Shown here piece after piece: positions 13,301 through 25,509 of a DNA stretch of 64,000 nt. How positions within the stretch are numbered: position 1 is the first letter of the stretch; each line of letters starts with the position of its first letter. Both the position numbers and the translations under genes were made by a program. Under the pieces are notes generated by a model that saw only the letters and a program-made list of their open reading frames with translations, was not told the DNA's origin and did not search any database. Origin of the DNA: Metallyticus violacea (Eukaryota > Arthropoda > Insecta > Mantodea > Metallyticidae); assembly GCA_030762175.1 (NCBI GenBank), contig CM060842.1, forward strand, positions 46,284,001 through 46,348,000. The letters are read 5' to 3'.

Positions 13301-16300
13301 AAATTTTGATGTTGCCGAGGATTTTTATTTGCGTTTAATAGCATAACAATTCATACTTGTTTCCCGCAATTGAAAAATAATTACATTGCAGGCAGGCGTT
13401 GAAAATGTTGGTCACCTGAATAAGCGCCTTGTGTGGCAGGTTCTTTAAATGCTCAGTAGTCAAGTTGTTTGGGTCTGTGACTTTTCTGTTTTTTAGCAGT
13501 TTTATTTACTGGAAGAGTCCCTGAGTCGTGAAAAATTTAATGTATTACTGTTGCTCCGCTGGTCTTTGCTCTCGGAGCCAGATGTGGACTAGGTTTTCAA
13601 GGGTGGAACGGGTACTGGGATGGTTGGAAGCGCTGCTCCAGAACGTCTGCAAAAGTTTCTGCCATGTCAATCACCAAAAAAATCAGCCCCCGTTGTCCCT
13701 GGAGCGCCTCGGTGCCGAGCGTCCGCTACCAGAATTTTTGAAAGTGCGCAATAATTGTCACATCAGCCGTCGGAGTAATGCATTTTTTCCCCCTATCTTT
13801 GGAAATTATTGGCAGCTAACTGCAACTTGATTACTTTGCGCAGCTAGTTCGCAGTAAACTTGAAGAATGGGGTGCCGGTGTGACGTCTTCTGCACATGCA
13901 CGTGCGTCCTCTGGTAATGAGGAAATCTGTGCCATTTGCTCTGGATTTTGTTTCTTGTCATGCTATTGATATGGACAATTCTTAGTGAGGCGGTGAAATT
14001 TGAACTGCCTGCTGCGTTGCCGAAATGTACCCCAGGGTCTGAGAATTTTGAATTTGTCCCAGTCAGTCCTCGCAGTGACGGGTATGCTTGGGGGCCGAAG
14101 TTCGATCCATACGGCCTCTGATACCGACAGTTAAAGGAAGGTGGTCTGAATCCAGACTATTGTAAACTTTAAGACTGTGGTGAACCTGCACCTTTCATAT
14201 CCAGAACATCCGGGTCAGATATTCCCGAGTAATTACGGAAAGTGGGTTCAAAAGGGGCGTGCATCTCGACGTCATCTATGTCAATGATATAGTCGCACAG
14301 AATAGTACCTATCCGGTTAATTTTCCACGAATTCCAAAGACTGTGGCTGGCGTTAAAATCCCCAGCTAATAAAACGTTTCATGTAGGTCGAGCATTTTAT
14401 TTAAGTCCTCTAGGAGGCCCTGGCTACCTGGAGGCCGGTATGCTGCAAAACTAGTAGAAATGTTTGGTTGTTTATGCCTACTTTGATTGCAGTGCCTTCA
14501 AGACAGGCTAGGTATGGGAGACCCACTGGAGCAAAAGCAAGCAATATCTGCCCCCCCCCCCCGGTTTGTTTGGCCTATTTGTCCTAATGAAGTTAAAACT
14601 GGCAACAGAGAATGTGTTCTTGTTTAACTTTGTTTCTCCTATGAATGCGATGTCTATTTTATTCCTACTCAAAAAACTTTCTAGTTCGTATCGCTCTCTG
14701 AGAACTCCTTTGGCTTTCCTAAGCAGCAAACGAATTTCGGCTCTTGAGTGCCCCCTTGCGATAACCATTTTAGTAGCTTAAGACATTACTAATAAATATT
14801 ATTAAAGCGTCCAAATTTTCAATTATGTTAGTGCTGTTTATTAATGTTTTTAGATTTTCAAGTAACTTATTTACATTTAGAGATTTGAAGAGATTTAACA
14901 ATGTTTTAGATCGTCTAGCCGAGCAGAAGCCTCTGCAATTGAGGCTGACGCTGGCACCACTTAACGGTGCCTGGGTCGGCTTTTGTCCTCGCAGGGATGC
15001 TGCAAAGCTATGCCCATCTCTTCTCTGACGAGCGCTACATTAGCAATAGGCATGACTTCTTTGCCAGTCCGGGCGTTACTAAGTGACCTATTGAGTTCAG
15101 CTAGCTGCCCCAGTCTTTTTCATTCTGAAAAGTGTCACACCCCCGGTAACTGGCTGGATGAGTAATCGCAATTCGTGCAGCGAAGTGTGACGTTTTCCTC
15201 TGCTAGGACATGTCAGCAGGCGGTGTGCACACCACCACAAAGGCAGTACACAGATCTTGTTGTGCGTGTGCCCCAGCTGCTGGCAGTTGAAGTAGTGTGT
15301 AATGAAGTGTGTATCTGTTTTGAAGTTCTCAATCTGGGCTATCACATGACATATCTGTCGCTCGAAAACAAATTTCTTATTTATCTCTGATCGTTCCATC
15401 GTCACCACAAATATAAGTCACTACCTTGTTTTTTCTAGTTGTTTTAAATGGAGAATAATATCCCCTATTGGTGATATTTTCCTTTATCTCTTTTATGTCC
15501 ATTTTTTAATAGTGTTAAACGCCCGTTTTAACTACTGAGGTACCACAGACGGTAGATACTTATGATACATGAGATGAAATGATAAACTGGGAAATGGTAC
15601 ATTTTTTAAGGAAGGAAGGTTCCAGGCCTATGTTTAGGGTCCCCCCCGGCATTTACTATTTATGAAGACTGATGAGAACCTGGAAAACTTCAGTCAGGGA
15701 GGACGGTCCTGGTGGAAATCGAACCCCAGACCTTCAGCTCTCGAGTTCGCCTCTTAACGATCTCGGCCAGTCGTGGCGGCTTCTATGTCCTTTAAGGGCT
15801 GTAGCTTCTTGATGGCGGATCTCAGCTTCAGCTCACCCTTCGGCGTGAAACTATAGTATTGAACGCCTCCTCGCTGAAGAGTCTCCAATGTGGCCGTGAA
15901 GTATCTTCGGTCCTGCAGGAATATTTTTAGCCCCTGGCGGTCGTTTGATATCTACGTCTAGCGACCTTGCCGGGCCGACTCCCTATTGTAAAGGAGTCGG
16001 GTTTTGGTGAGCGCCTGGTCACAATGTGACTATATCTCCCATTCTCGTTAACCTGCTGACTTGTCAAAAAAAATGATGTCAGGTGGGTGGTAGTAATGAT
16101 AGAGTGTAAGTGCTGCCCCTAGCACTTAACATTCTTGCCAACATGGTATAGTATGCTTGTGATGCGATGGGTGGGTATCTGGCCACCCATCCAAGTGTCG
16201 ATCATGCCCAAAGTTGCTTAGCTTAACCTAGAGTTCCTTGAGACTGCCGGATGCCAACATGCGTATAGTATGCTTGTGATGCGATGGGTGGGTATCTGGC

Positions 16301-16614
16301 CACCGATCCAAGTGTCGGTCACCCCAAAGTTGCTTAGCTGAACCTAGAGTTCCTTGAAACTGCCGGGTTTCGTCAGTAGTTTGGCGAGGGTGATTTCAGG
16401 GGGTTCAAGGACTGATAAACGGAATTTTGTATCAAGCCCGCCTAAGCGGGGGTTCTTTAGGCTCTCTAGTATCATCCCGGACCAAGCGCCTCCTTGGGTA
16501 AGGGGTGTGCTGCTCTTCCAAGACCTCGCCTTGGATTGTAATCCCCCAAGAGCGCGTACAAGCTGATTTGGATGATTTAGCAAAGCGTACATATGTCCCG
16601 CGCGCTAATCTCAG

Positions 16615-16684
<70 letters not shown>

Positions 16685-19600
16685 GCCTTTTTTCTTTAGG
16701 AATTCAATAATCACATAGTGGTGTTTTATTGAAAAGTTTGTAAGCACGTGCTGTTTCTATCTCGCACCGCCTCTATACTATTGTTTTTTATTGTGGCCAT
16801 TCCTTCATCACCCCCAAATAATTGGGGAACGGATCTGCAAATATTGGAAGCATCTTCCTGCCTTAGCTGGTTGCTGAGGCTTCAGATTAGGTTCAAGGGT
16901 TGGTTTAGGGGTAGGAGGTGTGTCTGACTGCACACGCCTTCTTTTCTGGTGTGAGACAATGGTGAAGCCGTCATCCCTATTCGCGGAACTCTCCTGGCTT
17001 GGAAGTCTTCAGGTCTTCACCTGGCTGTTGCTTTAACTGCCCTCCTTCTCTTGAATAGCAGTATTCATTGCGTTGTGATGTTCATTTCATTAATCATTTT
17101 CCCACCTGCCGAGGTGGAATACACAACTTCCCAACCTTGAGGGTGCTTGGTTCGAGACTGAGCTACAATAACCGTAATACCGACTCTGAAAGGGTGGGAA
17201 AGGGGAAGGAGAGGCACTTGAGAAAGTCTTACTTATGGTCTTAAAAGAAGTAACAAATGTCAGCAGTTGAAGGATCTTCACCCTGGAGACCAGGAAAACT
17301 GGCAAATTGCGATTGAGGCAAACCCTTAGCTCTTATTTACCTTCATATGACCTGCTTATGTCAGTCAGTTTCGTCAGTCTATTTTAAAAAGGTTCGTCAG
17401 CAGCAAAATTCGTAGTTGGGGCCCCCCACATCCCCTTCTGAGTCGTATCGTGGTTGCACAGTTCTTTGGAATTAGATATAATTCGATTCGACAGTGAGCT
17501 GGCGGTTTCAAAAAGGCTTCTGAATAATATTGATGTGATATGTATCGATGTGTGTTATCTATGAAAAATTTCCTCGGGTGAAGCAGCCCTGAGAAAAGTT
17601 TTACCACCCGGCGCTGTCTTCAGGTCCGTCACAGGGAGGCTGATCGATGCGACCTCAGCCACCTGACAGGCCGCGCTTGACTCCTCTCGAGCCATACTGG
17701 ATCATAAGCGCCTCCCATCATTGGTAGCCTGTTTGCGGATTCCAGAGCGCCCAACCGAGGACTCTACACACTTAGGGCCGGCAAGGATCTCCGCGAACTT
17801 CTCCATCAGCTGGGACGGCATTGACGCGGCTAGGCGGGCTTCAGCCCTCGGCATCCACAACTGCAGTAGAGGGGCAACTCTAGCGACCGACACCGGTCAA
17901 CTGCTCCTGAGCACTGATTGGTGCAACTACAGCCTAGCTGGGTAGACTGTAAGGTCGAAGCCAACAGTCCTCGCTCTGGTTTTTCAGGTGCCTTAGGGCG
18001 GACCCACTATTATAGTACGTGCTTCTTAGCGCCAATTAGCTGTCTATCTCTATTACTATCACTTCAATGTGCTCTGTCCTATCTTATTATATAAGCTCCC
18101 TCCCCAAGCTCACAGATAGGTATTACTGACGAACTCACTGCGAGATCTCCTACCCCTCCCCCCTTACTCTCAGCCCTCAACCAGGTCCCTTCGTCTTTTC
18201 CAGGCTCCACCTCCTTCTCCCCCTCTTCTGAGCCAGCACCAGCAGGCCCACATACCCATTCCAACAGACCACTTTCGTGTCCCAGGGCCATCCTCTGCCC
18301 CAGCCCCAGTCCCTAACCCCCTCCTAATCCATTTTTCCCTCCATCCCCTCTCTCCTCTCCCTCCAACCTCTCCTTCCCACTCTCTCCATATAGCAACGAC
18401 ACTGCGACCGGGCCCTGTGTTTCCCCGAAAATGCGGGGTCACTCATTAACGCAGCCGGTGCTAATAACCGATCAGAGGTGGCACGAATTTACGTGCCCAT
18501 GCAACACAGCAATGCACTGTTTCTCCTCCTACGATCCTTTGACGCCCAGTACAGTGCATCCAAATACACGCTGGACAGAGTTGCAATTTCTCAGGACTTT
18601 CTTATTCGAGCCGAGGAGTATAACAAACTGGTACACCACTTAGAGAACCAATCCTTTCCCTTTCATGTAGTGCCGCACTTCCACCAGAGGACCTTCAGGG
18701 TGGTGGCCAAGGGACTGCATGGCAATGCTCTCGAAGGCTATGTCTCGGAGAACCTGCAGCACAACCAGATCGATCTGGTGCGGTTGCATCAGCTGCGTAG
18801 ACTGCGACTCGATAGATCTCCTCTTCCAATTTATCTGATAGAGGTCCCAACGTTGAATCACTACGAAAAGGTTAAAAATGACAGAGAGCTGTGCCACTTC
18901 AAGTTACGGTGGAAGACTGCCGCCGGCCTAATTTACTCCAACAGTGCAACAGGTGTCAGATGCTTTGGGACACTGAGCGCAAATATAGGAACACCTCCAT
19001 AACGTGCTCAAAGTGCACGGGAAATCACCCTTCCGAACTGTAAAATCAATGGCACCGATAGAAAATTTGCTCTCTGCAAGGCTACTGGGCACGGGGTGTC
19101 CCGAATACAAAAGGCAAATAAACATCCGCCTATAAACGTCTGTTCCATCCAGCAGATTACCGCCCAGAGATCAACCACCCAATTCAAGGCCTGAAAGAAA
19201 CCCCACAAACCCATGGGTCACAATGGAATCGCCGGGCAGGCCTATCCGATCTCCGTAGCGCACTAACCCGGAAAATATCGGAGCTAATGGTACAGCTTCT
19301 AAAGCTGTTACAGCCTCCATAGGCACCCAAACCATGTTACACACAGTCCTAAGGGACCTCAGCACAAAGTCAACAAATATTTCGACAACTGTACCGCAAT
19401 ATCCTAAGTAATGGTTTTGGGGAGGGCTGTAGATATCCTTGCTCAGCCGCAATACCTACACCAGATCATCGCCAGAAGGCAGACTTTTTACTACTTTTCC
19501 ATGGCTGAACAAACAACACCAATCTTAACGTGGAATGTACAAGGGATACGCCGTCGCAAAGGGGAGCTCAAAGACTTCATGACTAGACACCATATTGACA

Positions 19601-22600
19601 TTGCAGCAATAATGGAAATGTATCTTTCAACGAATGACAATTTCACATCCCAGGTTTCAACATGTATCCAATTATAGAGGCGGAAGGTGTGTCGAATTAG
19701 TGACTAATAAAGCAATAGAACACCATCAGAAGCACATATCCACGCTAGCCAAAATCGAAGCCATAGCAATAAACATAACGATGCAACAAGTCAACATAAC
19801 AATGGTAGCAACATATGAGCCCCAGGGAGGTATAACAAACGATGTTGACTTATGAAACTGGGCAACAAAGTACTAGCGTTTGGAATGCCAAACACCCTAG
19901 TTGGAACTGTAAGAAAACCAACACTGCTGATATGACATCTGCACACGAGCAAAACTCTCTTTATTTAATACATGCTCCCAACGAGCCCACTCATGTCCCA
20001 GAGCAGCCCACCTATCAACCGGGCATTCTTGATATAGCGCTAGTTAAGCATGTACACAAAATACTGAAAATGCAGATATTGTGTGATCTCTCTTCAGATC
20101 ACTATCCAGTTATAACTTCCATATACGGGCCCCTAGTACAAAAAAAAAAAAAAAAAAAAAGTACTCAGCGGCGTAATTTCTAAAGCCAAGCCGAGTGTAT
20201 ATCGAAACATACTTACCAACCCCTGTAATTTCCAGCGAAATAGACATGAATGACACATCGACAAAATAGGCACAGTCATCAAAAGCGCCATAACATATCC
20301 CGTCTCTCTACAAATCATAAGAACACATCAACAGCACTTCCCTCCTGAGGTAAAGCGACTAATAGCCATCCGTAATAAAATACGAAGACATGGCAACGAA
20401 CACGGCATCCAACCTTTGCTTTACATTTACGGGATATAAACTCCGAAATTCGCGCAAGCATATCCCAAGCACTCAATGACCAATGGAATCGTGAACTAGC
20501 CAACATTCACCCCGAAAGAGACAAACTATGGCGAATATTTAGATTTTTCATCAGAACTCGCCCCCAAATTCATTCACTGCACTTCAATAATCATATTGCA
20601 GAAACAGATCAAGCGAAAGCAATAACTCTGCGGGTGCTCTTGAAAGCACGCTATCACCCAATACCACCCAATTTATCCACTTTCATTTCAGAAACCCTCT
20701 CGCTAATTAAGGACTTGGCAATCACGTTTACCCATAATAAGCTACGACGTACATGTCCCTCGGAAATCACGTGGATTATTAAACACCTACCAAGTCGTAA
20801 GGCCCCGGGGCCAGTCAGAATTCCTAATATTGCCCTTAAAAACATACCCGACAAAGCAATATAATTATTATTATTATTACAAATCCATAACTTTGCTTTA
20901 GAAGAGAGTTGCTATCCACAGGCATGGAAAGAGGCCTCCGTTCTCAACTTCCCAAAGGCCAATAAAGACCACAGCAACCCGAACAATTACAGGCCAATTA
21001 CTCTACTAAACACGATGAGTAAATTCTTTGAAAAGATAATTGTAAAGCTAATAAATGCGCACATTAAATGCAACAATATAATTACAAACGAACAATGTGG
21101 CTTTCGACAAATTACTCAACTACTCTCCAACTTTTATGTACCATACAGCATACAATGAACGGATTCATTATGCGGAAATCAACTGGCGCCCTATGCTCAA
21201 TTTTGAAAGAGCCTTTGACAAAGTTTGGCACCTAAGACTGCTTCGTAAACTTATAAACTAGCTTCGATAGCACAATAAAGCTCATAGTAAAATATCTACA
21301 AAATAGAACCATCCATTCCAAAGTTAACAAATGCCAATCTACTACTAGGTTCATATGTGCAGGCGTCCCCCAGGGCAGTTTCCTAGGGCCAGTTCTATTC
21401 AACCTCTTCATAAATGACATTTCAATCACCAATAATACTCAAGCGTTTATTTATGCGGATGACAAGTGCATAATGGCCCAATCGGGAGAGGTCGAATTAA
21501 TTAGCACTAGGTTACAAAACGCTCTATGCACCTTGAAGGAATGGCTAACAAAATGACGAATGAAACTAAACACACGGAAGTTCCAGGCAACTCTGTTTAC
21601 TAAATGAATTTCACACCGAAAACATTGCTTACCATCACTGAACCGTTGAACTGCTCAATAAATTGGACGAACACATATGTAACCTCGGCGTTACAATGAA
21701 TCGCGGACTAATATGGCAACGGCACATCACTATAATAAGGAATAAAGCACGGTTAAGAGAACTATACCCACTTATCAACTGCAATAGTATGCTAACACTG
21801 GAAACCGGTTGACCCTGTACAAAACTCTCATAGGCCCAATAATTACATATGCAGCCCCAGTTTGGAGGTATGCTGCACACACACCCACATCAACGAACTA
21901 CAAACATTCCAAAACAAAATCCTATGAATCATAGCTAAAGTACCAAAACTCACCCCAGCAAAACCTCATCATCGTGATCTAAAGATGCACTCAATAACTC
22001 AATTTATTCGCAAACTAGCTTTTGAAACATACAAAAACCTAACAGAACACACTAATCCGAAAGTTGAAAAACTCTGCAAATACAAAGACCCTACCTATCG
22101 TGAAACTCAAAAGATCACTTACCCTCTTCCTCAAGCTGTTGGAAGATGACATCACTGTTCCTAGACATCGAAGAATATTTAAACCAACTGATTGCACCTC
22201 TGGACTTCCCTCCACCTACCACACCACACTCTTATGCACCAGATATTGTATCAAAAACTTATTATAAGGAAATTATGACTCTGGATCACCATACTGGTCA
22301 CTGTACTAGAAATAAGGTGCATGCTCTCACTACTTATGTCCTCTATCTCTTGGGGTAAGCAATTATGACCCTAGATCACTATTGATCCACAGTACTAGGA
22401 ATAAACTGCCTGTTATCACACACTACTAACAATTCACACTATCCCAATATTTTCCATTGATAAGGGCTGAGGAAAACCAGGAATAAAACATCTGGTATTC
22501 TATATCAAGATGGTTCTTAATATCTCATTTTATGAAATTCTAATACAATAAAATCATCTCTTGTATCTGGCAACATGGGACAAAGTCTGTGCCAGATTCT

Positions 22601-25454
22601 GCTGGATAACTGAAATACTTTTATAGATTATATAAAGACATACTACATGAATATGTTTTCCATGCAAGAAGTAAGTTTTTTTATGTAGAATTTTAAAAAT
22701 GAAATTTTGAAATACAAAGTTTACTTTTAGTACTTAGCACTGTATACCCATTTACAAAAAATAATTGGTTATCACCAGATTCTACATGTCCATCAAAGAA
22801 CTTTGGGACTCTCTTAAATACAGTATTCACAAGCTCATGCAGTGGGTGTTTTGCATGTAAACATAATGGTCACAATCATAAGCATCTGGAAAGAAAATAT
22901 TAGGATAGAGTAGCAGTGGCCAAGCAGTTTAGAAGGCATTGTTTTTCTGCATAAACTCCTGGGTTCAAATCCTACACAACATTTTTGTTTATTTTTATTA
23001 TTGGTTTTATAAGCATATATGTAGAATATGTTTTAATATCATATTGTATTTTAACATACCATTTGAGGAGTTTTATGACATTACCTATGCACATACAAAA
23101 CCGTAATCACATACTATATGCCTATAATATGTTAAAATATATATATTATAATGAATATTATAGTATTTTCTTCAATATTTGTTCTATCTAAATGCAACAG
23201 ACTGCACATGCAAGGACAAAAGATGATTTATGGGCAAAAATTCAAGAAGCATGGGATGTTATAGCCTCTCGTTCATACTACTGTAGAAATCTGACATCAT
23301 CTATGCCCCGAAGACTGAGGACAATTATACATGCTAAGGATTCATACATGATATCAACTTGTGTTTATATTTATATGTTCTCACTTTAGAAGATAAATTA
23401 TTCTGCTCATGTATTTATTTAGTTATTTGTAAACAATAAGTTAGCTTGTTGTATATTGGAAACAATATTAAAAAACTAATTTGTCACAATATGTTACAAC
23501 AATTTATTAAAAAAAAGTGCTCCATGCCAGGAGGGAACCTGCTCTCTTAATCATGACATTATTGCACACACTGCCACAGAGCTAACAGGATACACATACT
23601 AGATAGTGTCTTTAGTGCATTCCATAAAGCACAACTCTTACAGTGGCTACACAGCCTTGCTGGTTACTTTGTGAACAGCTAGCTATAATGAATAGGCATT
23701 ACAGGAATTTTATGTTTAAGAGATGACTCTTTTTTTGTGATAAAAAGCATACATTCATCTATTAATTCATAATAAAATCTGTACTAAATTCATTGTATAT
23801 ATGATAACAGTGTTAATTGATGGCCAAATGCCATTCAGATCAGGGTAACCGATATTGCAATTACTACCAATACCCTTTTCCATTTTATCCAATAGCTACA
23901 ACTTCTGTTTAAGTGTAAAAACATTTTGCTTGCTCTTCACAAAATTTGTTATGCAGCAGCGAGTTAATTCACTTTAGCTACTATTTACACTATTCAGGTG
24001 CAGCAATGTGCAACTGGCACATTATCATTATCATGCTCTTACTGTGATACTGTGAAACCATGCTGCATGTTTGTATTACCACACTAGTTACTGTGAAGCC
24101 AAGTGACATCCATACACAGCATCTGTGTTGTTATAAGAAAACAATGAATATTCTAGCAAAATGACTACAAGCTTAAATCTGCAACATGTCTGTCTGTCTG
24201 TCTGTCTTCCTTCCTTCCTTCCTTCCTTCCTTCCTTTGTTTGTTTGTTTCTTTCTTCCTTTCTTCCTTCCTTCCTTCCTTCCTTCCTTCCTTCCTTCCTT
24301 CCCTTCCTTAATGAAAAGTGTTATTGGTTTTATATTGGCAGGTGTATGGGTGCTGGATATAAAGAATTTTACTGCACATCTATTTGCTTATCAACCATAA
24401 TCCTCAATTCAGCTAAATTTCCTGGTTACATTATGTCCTTATATTTCAGGTTCCCATTCTCATCATATAGCTAGGCTTATGCTTGATAATGAATTGAGAA
24501 ACTTTGCCAGCATATACTCATTACAATCCAGAATAATAATATGTTCTGCATGTTTTGATATTGATTATCAAGAAAATTGACTCTGTTCACTTTTCAGCCA
24601 TTGAAATTTGTCCTTCAAACGTAACCAGTAACTATAATATGTATACCCGTGTATGGTTATGGGTGTGGGTGTCTGAGTGCATGCATGTGTGAGTGCTGAA
24701 ATATGGCAACAAGAAATTATGCTCAAAGTCAATTAACATGTATCTGTAGCTTAAGTAAATAATAATTAGGATGTGACTAAGCCAAAATTAAAAATAAATA
24801 TATTAATAAAATGTCATATTATTTTCAGGATTTTTTCTTATCTATTTAATATACTTTATTATGGTGATTATAATGCACTTTGTACATCCAGAGCAGCATA
24901 AAGGTATGCAAACATAAAATACTAACCCTTAATATAAAAATATAAATATTTGTTAAAATAATTAATTAGTGATTGGCAGAGTCAAGATCTTAAGGAATTT
25001 CAGTTAACTAGTCTTAAACAAATACTGTGATATAATAATGCACAAATCCTATCTTTATTTATTTTTCATTCTGTCTTTTTTCCTCACATGTTCACTACTT
25101 TCATGTTAACTGTCTGCTCCTTGTTAGTTAATTTTTGTGCCTTTAAGTACCGATTCCTAAGCGGTAGAGATATCATTTTTGTTTTACTTAATGTTCTGTG
25201 TGCTGTGAGTTCAAGGAATAGGCCCAAAAAGAGTGGATGATTAACATTATTTGGAATTCTGATTACATTTGATGTACATAAACAATATTACTGGCTGAAT
25301 GATGTCTGCCAGATTTATCATTTAAATTGTTTACTAGCCCATCTCTGCTTTAACCTATGATCAGGTGTTAATACCCTTAATTATAATTTTGTTAATTACA
25401 AATCCTATTTGAATTTAAATTTTCCATGGAATTTGATAGGCATATTCAGAGCAG

Positions 25455-25509
<55 letters not shown>

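Larger units (their letters stand above)
12250..16600 (-). mobile_element. Jockey-like LINE, degenerate, minus strand
   Basis: Minus strand, in order: ORF1 pieces at about 15790-15960 (FTATLETLQRGGVQYYSFTP) and 15097-15408 with a broken CCHC knuckle (CQQLGHTHNKICVLP); endonuclease at about 14508-14768 (FLSRNKIDIAFIGETKL); RT at 12700-12996 (AGVPQGAIKA, then VVMYADGMAI). The RT YADD box is YADG, and the ORFs are frameshifted, so it is dead. Jockey-type ORF1 plus apurinic endonuclease plus RT supports the Jockey or a related clade. The upstream part holds two 5S-like units; a SINE sits in ORF1. Clearly GC-richer than the host DNA. Confidence 0.8.

Noticed and set aside
15665..15695. CTGATGA...GGAAAA...GTC, hammerhead-like spacing
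   Set aside because: It is the antisense of the SINE family A body; other copies read ACTGAGGA here, so it is chance.
24161..24474. Two overlapping Phe/Leu/Pro/Ser-rich ORFs
   Set aside because: Translation of a (TTCC)n repeat.
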